Assembly: GCF_010211765.1 (NCBI RefSeq)
Contig: NZ_PDWO01000022.1
Coordinates: forward strand, 1-38,944
DNA length: 38,944 nucleotides
From: Pseudoxanthomonas kaohsiungensis
GTDB lineage: Bacteria; Pseudomonadota; Gammaproteobacteria; Xanthomonadales; Xanthomonadaceae
Reading direction: 5' to 3'
Below the pieces are notes generated by a model. That model made no database searches, was not told the DNA's origin, and saw only the letters and a list, made by a program, of their open reading frames with translations. Of the stretch, positions 1 to 6,483 are shown in pieces. The first letter of the stretch is position 1, and every line of letters begins with the position of its first letter. A program made the position numbers and the translations under genes.

Positions 1-60
1 TGCCCGATGGCGCACCAGGGTTCGAGGCAGCGGGGCGTCGGCGGGGTCCATGGTGTACAT
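1..60 (-). CDS. Possible N-terminus of a leftward gene (partial)
   Basis: An open frame reads leftward from ATG at 58-60 (second in-frame ATG at 49-51) to the window edge, giving MYTMDPADAPLPRTLVRHRA. AAGGTG lies at the right distance before the first ATG. A perfect palindrome (52-69) covers the start, as is common for autorepressed TetR-type regulators, but too little protein is visible to name a family. Positions 1-37 also occur inverted at 145-181 beside a REP, so this stretch may instead be repeat-derived. Weak call. Confidence 0.3.
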   Translation of the reverse strand, partial: MYTMDPADAPLPRTLVRHRA

Positions 61-69
61 TTGTACACC
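52..69. promoter_or_regulatory. Perfect 18-bp palindrome, candidate repressor operator
   Basis: GGTGTACA and TGTACACC flank a TT centre with no mismatch. TGTACA-containing palindromes are typical of TetR-family operators (family knowledge). It overlaps the start region of the possible leftward gene and lies about 255 bp upstream of the rightward gene at 324, so the leftward gene is the more likely target. Confidence 0.5.
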
Positions 70-131
70 TTCCGGTCGCAGGAGGCGAGAGGCCGCGGTT
101 ACGCCCACGCCCTGGGCTCCACGCTGCCTTC

Positions 132-208
132 GTAGAGCGGGGCTCGCCCCGCTGCCTCGAACCCTGGTGCGCCATCGGGCAAGCGCAGCCGGGCGAGCCC
201 GGCTCTAC
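132..208. repeat. REP pair (GTAG-type), inverted
   Basis: A 24-bp REP with the GCGGGGC/GCCCCGC stem (type B) at 132-155 faces a 24-bp REP with the GCCGGGC/GCCCGGC stem (type A) in reverse orientation at 185-208. Both start with the GTAG head known from Stenotrophomonas-type (SMAG) REPs. Positions 145-181 are the exact reverse complement of 1-37. Confidence 0.85.
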
Positions 209-323
209 GGGTGCGCGTGGCCGGAGAGCATGCGATCCGGTGCGGGCCGGGCGAGTCTGTCCGTTGATGCCGTCCGCCGTGCCCGATCGCGCGGTAGGCT
301 CCGCCCATGGACGAGCTCCGCCC

Positions 324-1544
324 ATGGATTCACTGATCGCCGCCTCCGCGCGCGCGCTCGCCGGCGGTGATGCGCTGGGCGTGCTCAAGCGCATCGCCCT
401 GCGCGAGGACCCGCCGGCGCTGGCGCTGCGCGGGATCGCGATGGCCCAGCTCGGCGACCTGGCGCGCGCGCGCGAATTGCTGCAGCAGGCCAGTCGCGGC
501 TTCGGCCCGCGCGAACCGCTGGCGCGCGCCCGCTGCAGCGTCGCCGAAGCCGAAGTCGCCCTGGCCCTGCGCGACCTCGACCAGCCACCGCGCACGCTGG
601 CCGCCGCCATCGACACCCTCCAGGCCCACGGCGATTCCGCCAATGCCGCGCATGGACGGGTGATCGCGCTGCGCCGGCTGCTGCTGCTGGGCCGGCTGGG
701 CGAAGCCCGCGCCGCGCTGGCGCAGCTGGACGGACAGGCCCTGCCCGCGCCGCTGGCCGCGATCGCCTGCCTGGCGGCGGCCGAGCTGGCGTTGCGCGCG
801 GTACGCACCGCACCGGCACGCGAAGCGCTGGCCCAGGCGCAGGCGGCGGCCACCCGGGCCGGCATTCCCGCCCTGCTGGCCGAGATCGAAACCACCCGGG
901 CCACGCTGCAGCAGGTGGCCGCGCGGCAACCCACCGCCGGCGGCGAGCGCGCGCTGCGGCTGGCCGACGTCGAGGCGCTGTTCGCTTCCGGCGCGCTGGT
1001 CGTCGACGGCTGCCGGCTGCGCGTGCGCAGTGCCGATGCGTGGTTGCCGCTGGTCCGGCGCCCGGTGCTGTTCGCGCTGGTGCGTGGCCTGGCCATGGCC
1101 TGGCCGCAGGCCGCACCGCGCGACGCGCTGGTCGCCGAGGCGTTCCGGTTGCGCCGCATCGACGAGACCCATCGCGCGCGCCTGCGCGTGGAGATCGGCC
1201 GGCTGCGTGCCCTGCTGGCGCCGTGGGCGGCGATCGAGGCCAGCGGCGAGGGTTTCGTGCTGCTGCCGCACGACGGGCGCGCGGTGGCGATGCTGCTGCC
1301 GCCGGTGGACGACGAACATTCGCCGCTGCTGGCCCTGCTCGGCGACGGCGAGGCCTGGTCGACCACGGCGCTGGCCCTGGCGCTGGGCAGCAGCCAGCGC
1401 ACCGTGCAGCGCGCGCTGTCCGCGCTGGAGTCCGCCGGGCGCGTGCGCGCGGTCGGCCGCACCCGCAACCGGCGCTGGGTGGCCGCGTCCGCGGGCGGTT
1501 TCGCGACGACATTGTTACTCCCCGCTTCGCTGCCCGCGGCGTAA
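324..1544 (+). CDS. Helix-turn-helix regulator with TPR-like repeat region
   Basis: Predicted 406-aa cytoplasmic protein. The first two-thirds is an Ala/Leu-rich helical array with TPR-like character (for example AMAQLGDLARARELLQQAS). The C-terminus has a winged-helix pattern (WSTTALALALGSSQRTVQRA) followed by a wing-like segment with VRAVGRTRNRRW. It probably senses a ligand or partner through the helical array and binds DNA with the C-terminus. The same frame opens earlier at GTG 240 and ATG 267; ATG 324 is preferred because protein-like sequence begins there and earlier codons run close to the REP pair. The beta-propeller and DUF899 genes follow on the same strand and may be its targets. 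The family was not identified further. Confidence 0.75.
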   Translation: MDSLIAASARALAGGDALGVLKRIALREDPPALALRGIAMAQLGDLARARELLQQASRGFGPREPLARARCSVAEAEVALALRDLDQPPRTLAAAIDTLQAHGDSANAAHGRVIALRRLLLLGRLGEARAALAQLDGQALPAPLAAIACLAAAELALRAVRTAPAREALAQAQAAATRAGIPALLAEIETTRATLQQVAARQPTAGGERALRLADVEALFASGALVVDGCRLRVRSADAWLPLVRRPVLFALVRGLAMAWPQAAPRDALVAEAFRLRRIDETHRARLRVEIGRLRALLAPWAAIEASGEGFVLLPHDGRAVAMLLPPVDDEHSPLLALLGDGEAWSTTALALALGSSQRTVQRALSALESAGRVRAVGRTRNRRWVAASAGGFATTLLLPASLPAA

Positions 1545-1592
1545 GGTCCATCGCAACGCACCGCACCGGTGCCCCATGCGGAAGATGCCCCG

Positions 1593-2267
1593 ATGAACGA
1601 CTCCCACGACCCGCGCGACGTCGCCGCAGTGCCGGCCCAACCGGCCGAACTCGTGCGCGAGTACGGCCCGTTCGACGGCGACGTCGGCGGCGTCAGCTTC
1701 GACGGCCGGCGCGTGTGGGCCGCGATCGGCCCGCGCATGCTCGCCTTCGATCCGGCCAGCGGCGAGACCGAACGCCTGCTCGAACACGCGGCCGACGCCG
1801 GCACCGCCTTCGACGGCACCCATCTCTACCAGCTCGCCGAAGCGCGCATCGACAAGATCGATCCGGCCACCGGCGCGGTGGTGCATTCGATCCCCGCGCC
1901 CAGCCAGGGCCGCGACTCGGGCATGGCCTGGGCCGACGGCAGCCTGTGGGTCGGCGAGTACCGCGAACGCCGCATCCACCAGGTCGATCCGCACAGCGGC
2001 CGCATCCTGCGCAGCCTGGACTCCAACCGCTTCGTCACCGGCGTGACCTGGGTCGACCACCAGCTCTGGCACGGCGTCTGGGAAGGCGAGGAAAGCGAGC
2101 TGCGCCGGATCGACCCCGACGACGGCACCGTGCTCGAACGACTGAGCCTGCCGGAAGGCATCTTCGTCAGCGGCCTGGAGTCCGACGGCGCCGACCTGTT
2201 CTATTGCGGCGGCGGTGGCAGCCGCAAGGTTCGCGCGCTACGCCGTCCGGCACGCAGCGACGGCTGA
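1593..2267 (+). CDS. Beta-propeller (SMP-30 / glutamine-cyclotransferase-like) protein
   Basis: Predicted 224-aa protein with repeated propeller blades, each showing a D-G-x-x-(L/V)-W core, e.g. FDGRRVWAAI, FDGTHLYQLAE, WADGSLWVGEY, WVDHQLWHGVW and SDGADLFYCGG. Each is followed by a D-P-x-(T/S)-G turn. There is no signal peptide. This layout matches small six- or seven-bladed sugar-lactone-lyase or glutamine-cyclotransferase-like proteins, but no catalytic residues could be assigned. ATG 1593 is preferred over the upstream in-frame ATG at 1569 because conserved-looking sequence starts there. It lies 48 bp after the regulator and 98 bp before the DUF899 gene, suggesting one operon of unknown physiological role. 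Confidence 0.7.
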   Translation: MNDSHDPRDVAAVPAQPAELVREYGPFDGDVGGVSFDGRRVWAAIGPRMLAFDPASGETERLLEHAADAGTAFDGTHLYQLAEARIDKIDPATGAVVHSIPAPSQGRDSGMAWADGSLWVGEYRERRIHQVDPHSGRILRSLDSNRFVTGVTWVDHQLWHGVWEGEESELRRIDPDDGTVLERLSLPEGIFVSGLESDGADLFYCGGGGSRKVRALRRPARSDG

Positions 2268-2365
2268 CCGCCCAACCGCCTTCCACCCTTTCCGATGCTC
2301 CGCCTGCCGGCCCTGCGCCGGCACGGGCAGGCCATGCCCGCTCCCTCCCCCACGAAGGACACGCC

Positions 2366-3145
2366 ATGAACGCGATCGCTACCCCGACCCTCCCCGACGC
2401 CCCCGCTCCGCGCATCGCCAGCCGCGAGGCCTGGATCCGCCAGCGCCTGGAACTGCTCGAACGCGAGAAGGCGCTGTCGCGCCTGCAGGACCAGGTCGCG
2501 CGCGAACGCCGCGCGCTGCCGTGGGTGCGCGTGGACACCCGCTACGTGTTCGACACCCTCGATGGCCCGCGCACGCTGGCCGAACTGTTCGGCGGACGCA
2601 GCCAGCTGCTGGTGCAGCACTTCATGCTCGGCCCCGGCTGGGAGGAAGGCTGCCGCAGCTGCTCGTTCATGGCCGACCACATCGACGGCATCGCCGTGCA
2701 CCTGGCCCATCGCGACATCGCCCACGTGGCCGTCTCGCGCGCGCCGCTGGCCGAGATCGAACGCTTCCGCCAGCGGATGGGCTGGCGCTTCCGCTGGGTG
2801 TCCTCGCACGGCACCGGCTTCAACCGCGACTTCGGCGTGGGCTTCGACCCGGACCAGCGCGTCGACGGCGAGGTCGTCTACAACTACGCCCGCCGGCCCA
2901 TCGCGCGCGACGAGGCGCCGGGCATCAGCCTGTTCGCGCGCGATGCGGATGGTTCCGTGTTCCACACCTACTCGACCTACGGCCGCGGCGTGGAAGCGAT
3001 GATCGGCGCCTACCGCCTGATCGACCTGGCGCCGAAGGGCCGCGACGAGGACGGCCTGCCGTACAGCATGGCCTGGGTGCGCCACCACGACCGCTACGAG
3101 GATGCGGCGACGGCGGCCTCGTCCTGTTGCGGCGGCAAGCGCTGA
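2366..3145 (+). CDS. DUF899 family thioredoxin-like protein
   Basis: Predicted 259-aa protein. The N-terminal helix (EAWIRQRLELLEREKALSRL), the W-V-R-V-D-T-x-Y strand, the LGPGWEEGCRSCSFMADH segment with Cys96 and Cys99, and the late F-H-T-Y-S-T-Y-GRG block are the hallmarks of DUF899, a thioredoxin/AhpC-like fold of unknown substrate. A CC pair lies near the C-terminus (SSCCGGKR). A redox role is inferred from the fold and the CxxC. ATG 2366 is preceded by a GAAGGA ribosome-binding site. It is followed at 12 bp by a small membrane protein gene, a likely translational neighbour. Confidence 0.85.
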   Translation: MNAIATPTLPDAPAPRIASREAWIRQRLELLEREKALSRLQDQVARERRALPWVRVDTRYVFDTLDGPRTLAELFGGRSQLLVQHFMLGPGWEEGCRSCSFMADHIDGIAVHLAHRDIAHVAVSRAPLAEIERFRQRMGWRFRWVSSHGTGFNRDFGVGFDPDQRVDGEVVYNYARRPIARDEAPGISLFARDADGSVFHTYSTYGRGVEAMIGAYRLIDLAPKGRDEDGLPYSMAWVRHHDRYEDAATAASSCCGGKR

Positions 3146-3157
3146 CCGCAGCCGGCT

Positions 3158-3793
3158 ATGGGCACCTGGTGGCCGTGGCTGCTGGTCGCCGGCGCTGGCG
3201 CCCTGCATGGCCTGCATCCGGCTTCGGGCTGGCCGCTGGCCAGCGCCTGCGCCTGGCGGGGGCGCGACTGGCGCGTGGCGGCGCGGGCGATGGTCCCGCT
3301 CGCCGCCGGCCACGTCGCCGCGGTGGCGCTGTTCGCGGCGGCGGTGATGGTCGGCACCCGGTTTTCGCCGGCGCTGGTGACGGGCGTGGTCGCAGCCGTG
3401 CTGCTGGTCATGGTGGCGCACGGGTTTTCCCGCCGTTCCATGCACCACGCAGTGCACCGCTCGATGCACGGCTCCGTGCCGCCGCCCGCGCACTCCCTGT
3501 TGCACCACTTCGTGGACCGGCATGCACCTCCGCCCCGCGACCGCATGCCGACGCTGGGCCTGGGCCTGGCCTCGTTCCTGCTCGCCCACCTGCACGGCGC
3601 GGGATGGCTGTTGCTGCCGGCGCTGCTGCCGCTGTGCGCCGCCGCTCCCGGCCCGCACCCTGCCCTGGGCATGGATCCGCGGGTGACCACCACGCTGGCG
3701 GTGGTGGCCGTGCATACCGCCGCCATGGTCGCCACCGCCGCGCCGCTGGCGATCGGCGCCGCCCTGCTCCCCCGGCGTCGCAGCAACACGTAG
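3158..3793 (+). CDS. His-rich polytopic membrane protein
   Basis: Predicted 211-aa inner-membrane protein with about five or six hydrophobic segments (roughly residues 5-30, 42-62, 67-87, 130-150 and 170-205). The first segment carries HGLHP and the second ends near GHVAA. A His-rich central loop (HHAVHRSMHG... HHFVDRHAPPP) follows. Histidine motifs in helices plus a His-rich loop recall nickel/cobalt exporters of the RcnA/HupE type, but the match is only by motif, so metal transport is a guess. It starts 12 bp after the DUF899 gene. Its TAG stop (3791-3793) is the TAG of the GTAG head of the adjoining REP. Confidence 0.7.
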   Translation: MGTWWPWLLVAGAGALHGLHPASGWPLASACAWRGRDWRVAARAMVPLAAGHVAAVALFAAAVMVGTRFSPALVTGVVAAVLLVMVAHGFSRRSMHHAVHRSMHGSVPPPAHSLLHHFVDRHAPPPRDRMPTLGLGLASFLLAHLHGAGWLLLPALLPLCAAAPGPHPALGMDPRVTTTLAVVAVHTAAMVATAAPLAIGAALLPRRRSNT

Positions 3794-3865
3794 AGCCGGG
3801 CTCGCCCGGCTGCGCCGTCGCCGAAGACGCCCGAAGCCAAGGCAGCGGGGCGAGCCCCGCTCTAC
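3790..3865. repeat. REP pair (type A forward, type B reverse)
   Basis: Type A REP at 3790-3813 and reversed type B REP at 3842-3865. The pair sits between two convergent genes and its GTAG heads supply the stop codons of both: the membrane protein (3791-3793) and the RAYT (3862-3864). Confidence 0.9.
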
Positions 3866-4311
3866 GTCGGGTAGCGGCACCAGGCGTATGGATAGGCGCC
3901 GGCCTGGGAAACGAGGCCACGCCGGACCGGGTTGCCGAGGATGTAAAGCGCCTGCGCCAGCAGGTCCTCGTGGTCGCGCATCCGGTGGTCGTAATAGCCG
4001 GCTTGCCAGATCGCACCGTCAGTGCCCCGGAGCAGGTTGATCCGACGCGCGCTGCACGACTTCACCCGCCCCACCACCTGCGCCAGCGAAAACCCCTGCA
4101 GCTCGAACATCCAGTGGAGGTGGTCCGGCATCACCACCCAGGCCAACGAAGTGGCCAGACCCAGGCGCCCGGCCAGCCGGAGCTCGTCGACGACCGCTTC
4201 GGCAGCGTCGGCATCGGCGAACGTCGCGCGCCGCCCCGCGGCGACCGCGGTGATCGCATACATTGCGCCGTGGATGGCCTCGCGGCCGTGCTGCAGGCGG
4301 GGACTGGACAT
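3862..4311 (-). CDS. REP-associated tyrosine transposase (RAYT, Y1_Tnp family)
   Basis: Predicted 149-aa HUH-type single-strand nuclease. The HxH metal-binding motif is H64-L-H66 in VVMPDHLHWMFEL. The catalytic Tyr region is WQAGYYDHRMRDHEDL (Tyr106/107), followed by A-L-Y-I-L-x-N-P-V-R-R-G-L-V, the typical RAYT C-terminal block. RAYTs bind and cleave REPs and are thought to spread them. ATG 4311 fits the usual family start; an upstream in-frame extension to 4383 has no support. REPs lie on both sides: the pair at 3790-3865 and the array from 4386. All family residues appear intact, so it may be functional. Confidence 0.9.
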   Translation of the reverse strand: MSSPRLQHGREAIHGAMYAITAVAAGRRATFADADAAEAVVDELRLAGRLGLATSLAWVVMPDHLHWMFELQGFSLAQVVGRVKSCSARRINLLRGTDGAIWQAGYYDHRMRDHEDLLAQALYILGNPVRRGLVSQAGAYPYAWCRYPT

Positions 4312-4385
4312 GCCGCCAGCATCACCGGTCCGCAGAAGTCCGCGAATCGGCCTACCTCCCGCCCACGCGCCGGAAATTGCCATCC

Positions 4386-4808
4386 ACCGAGCCGGGCTTG
4401 GCCGGCTGCCTTTGCAGGAAAAGTTCCCGGGAGCAGCGGGGCGAGCCCCGCTCTACGACCCCATCGTCGCGGCACGCACGTAGAGCCGGGCTTGCCCGGC
4501 TGCCCTTGCAGGAAAAGTTCCCGGGAGCAGCGGGGCGAGCCCCGCTCTACGACCCCATCGTCGCGGCACGCACGTAGAGCCGGGCTTGCCCGGCTGCCCT
4601 TGCAGGAAAAGTTCCCGGGAGCAGCGGGGCGAGCCCCGCTCTACGACCCCATCGTCGCGGCACGCACGTAGAGCCGGGCTTGCCCGGCTGCCCTTGCAGG
4701 AAAAGTTCCCGGGAGCAGCGGGGCGAGCCCCGCTCTACGGCCGCATCGTCGCGGCACGCCCGTAGAGCCGGGCTTGCCCGGCTGCCCTCGCACGAAAGGC
4801 AGCGGGGC
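4386..4808. repeat. Tandem REP array, 94-bp period
   Basis: Four full 94-bp units begin at 4386 (degenerate head), 4480, 4574 and 4668. A fifth, shortened unit begins at 4762 and fades after about 4808. Each unit is a forward type A REP, a spacer with TTGCAGGAAAAGTTCCCGGGA, and a reversed type B REP. The middle units are nearly identical, so the array probably grew by recent tandem duplication. It lies between the RAYT and the GH30 gene and contains no gene. Confidence 0.9.
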
Positions 4809-4828
4809 GACAGGCCGCGCGCGCGCGC

Positions 4829-6283
4829 TCAGTGCACCAGCGTCTGGATCGCGTGCGCCGGGATGGTGACCCGGGTCGAGGCGGTGCCGACGTAGTAGTT
4901 GTAGGCGATCTCCTTCTCCGTCGGGTTCATCACCACCGTGGCCAGCTTGCCGTCCGGGTTGAGGAAGGCGGTCGCCAGCAGGTTGCTGCGGCTGCTGGCC
5001 GCGCTCACCCGCCGCGCCTGCGGGCGCAGGAACTTCGAGAAGTGCCCGATGTACCAGTAGCTGGGCGTGTAGACCAGCTCGCCGGTGCGGGTGTCGGCGT
5101 GGATCGGCGAGAAGCAGTAGTTGCCAACGTGGTTGGGGCCGCCGGTCTCGTCCAGCAGCATGTTCCAGTCGATCCAGCCGGAGGCGCCGTTGTTGAGGTC
5201 GTTGATGATCGAGGTGCCGTAGCGCTCGCCGTTGGCCCAACGCTGCACCTGCGACCAGTCGAACTTCTCCACCGTGGCCTCGGTCAGCAGAAGCACCTTG
5301 TCCGGGTAGGACTCGTGCACCCGGCGCACGTTCTCGAACATGGGGTCGAAGCCGGCCCAGGTCTCGTACCAGTGGAAGCCCATGCCCCAGGCGTGCTTCG
5401 CCGCCTCCGGGTCGCCGAAGATCACGTTGGCGCGGTGGACCATCATGTCGCGGTTGTGGTCCCACACCACGATCTTCGTATCCGGATGGGCGCTGGCCTT
5501 GATCGTCGGGCCGAGGTGGTTCTTGAGGAAGTCGCGCTCCTCCTCGGCCGTGTACAGCATCGACTCCCAGGTCTGCTTGGCCATCGGCTCGTTCTGCAGG
5601 CTGATCGACCAGATCGGGATGCCCTCGGCGGTGTAGGCGTCGATGAACTTGGTGTAGTACTTCGCCCAGGCCGCGGCGTACTCGGGCAGCAGCTTGCCGC
5701 CCTGGAGCATGTGGTTGGTGTCCTTCATGAAGGCCGGCGCGCTCCACGGGCTGGCCATCATCGGCAGCGTGCCGCCGGCGGCCGCGATCGCGCGCTTGAT
5801 CATCGGGATCCGGTAGCGGCGGTCGTGCTCGATCGAGAAGGTCTTGAGGTCCTTGTCGCCTTCCTCGACGTAGGTGTAGCTGCCGCTGGCGAAGTCCGAG
5901 CTGTGGATGGTGGTGCGCGCCAGGGTGTAGCCGATGCCCTGCTCGGTGTCGTAGTAGGCGCGCAGCAGTTCTTCCTGGCGCGCGCGATCGAGCTTGGCGA
6001 AAGTCTCGGCGGTGGCGTCGGTGATCGCACCACCAATACCCAGCAGCGACTGGAAGCGCATGCCGGGGTCGACGAAGACCGAGTTTTCGCCTTCGTTGAG
6101 CGGATGGCCGGCCTTCAGCGGCGCGGCCTGGCTGCGCACCATCTGCTGCTTGGCGCCCTGCTCGCTGGTGTAGATCGTGACCACCTCGCCTCCCTTGCCG
6201 CCTGCGGCAGTCCCGGCCTTGGGCGTGGCGGCCTGCGCCGGCAGCGCCAGCATGACCAGCGCTGTCATCAAAATGGACTTCAC
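4829..6283 (-). CDS. Secreted glycoside hydrolase family 30
   Basis: Predicted 484-aa exported enzyme with a signal peptide at residues 1-18 (MKSILMTALVMLALPAQA). The (beta/alpha)8 barrel includes LGIGGAITDATAETF, RTTIHSSDF, MASPWSAPAFMK and WSISLQNEPMAKQTWESM. By family alignment Glu232 (in NEP) is the acid/base and Glu335 (in LLLTEATVEK) the nucleophile. A beta-sandwich closes the protein after about residue 400. The overall pattern fits GH30 subfamily 1-like glucosylceramidase or beta-glucanase enzymes; substrate cannot be fixed from sequence. ATG 6283 is preceded by a GGAGGGA ribosome-binding site. It appears monocistronic, with REPs on both sides. Confidence 0.9.
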   Translation of the reverse strand: MKSILMTALVMLALPAQAATPKAGTAAGGKGGEVVTIYTSEQGAKQQMVRSQAAPLKAGHPLNEGENSVFVDPGMRFQSLLGIGGAITDATAETFAKLDRARQEELLRAYYDTEQGIGYTLARTTIHSSDFASGSYTYVEEGDKDLKTFSIEHDRRYRIPMIKRAIAAAGGTLPMMASPWSAPAFMKDTNHMLQGGKLLPEYAAAWAKYYTKFIDAYTAEGIPIWSISLQNEPMAKQTWESMLYTAEEERDFLKNHLGPTIKASAHPDTKIVVWDHNRDMMVHRANVIFGDPEAAKHAWGMGFHWYETWAGFDPMFENVRRVHESYPDKVLLLTEATVEKFDWSQVQRWANGERYGTSIINDLNNGASGWIDWNMLLDETGGPNHVGNYCFSPIHADTRTGELVYTPSYWYIGHFSKFLRPQARRVSAASSRSNLLATAFLNPDGKLATVVMNPTEKEIAYNYYVGTASTRVTIPAHAIQTLVH

Positions 6284-6342
6284 GGCTCCCTCCTCGTTGT
6301 CGTGACGGCGCAGGGTAACCCGGCCGGCGCATCGACGTCCCG

Positions 6343-6478
6343 GTAGAGCCGGGCTTGCCCGGCTGCCTCACCGCCGACGCGTCCCTCGAACGCAGCGGGG
6401 CAAGCCCCGCTCTACGAGGCGCACCGCCCCGCGCGGAACCGGGCGCCACCCCGCGTAGAGCCGGGCTTGCCCGGCTGC
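6343..6478. repeat. Three-REP cluster (A+, B-, A+)
   Basis: Type A forward at 6343-6366, type B reverse at 6392-6415, type A forward at 6455-6478. The cluster lies upstream of the GH30 gene and just past the 3' end of the patatin gene, whose TGA (6484-6486) is 6 bp beyond the last REP. Confidence 0.9.
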
Positions 6479-6483
6479 GCACT

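Noticed and set aside
2201-3880. Long leftward frame of 559 codons opposite the DUF899 and membrane protein genes
   Set aside because: GC-rich antisense shadow; Arg/His/Gly-rich product without domains, while the plus-strand genes have clear families and ribosome-binding sites.
4386-4808. CRISPR-like regular repeats
   Set aside because: Units are 94 bp with nearly identical spacers and carry inverted REPs; spacers are not unique and no cas gene is present.
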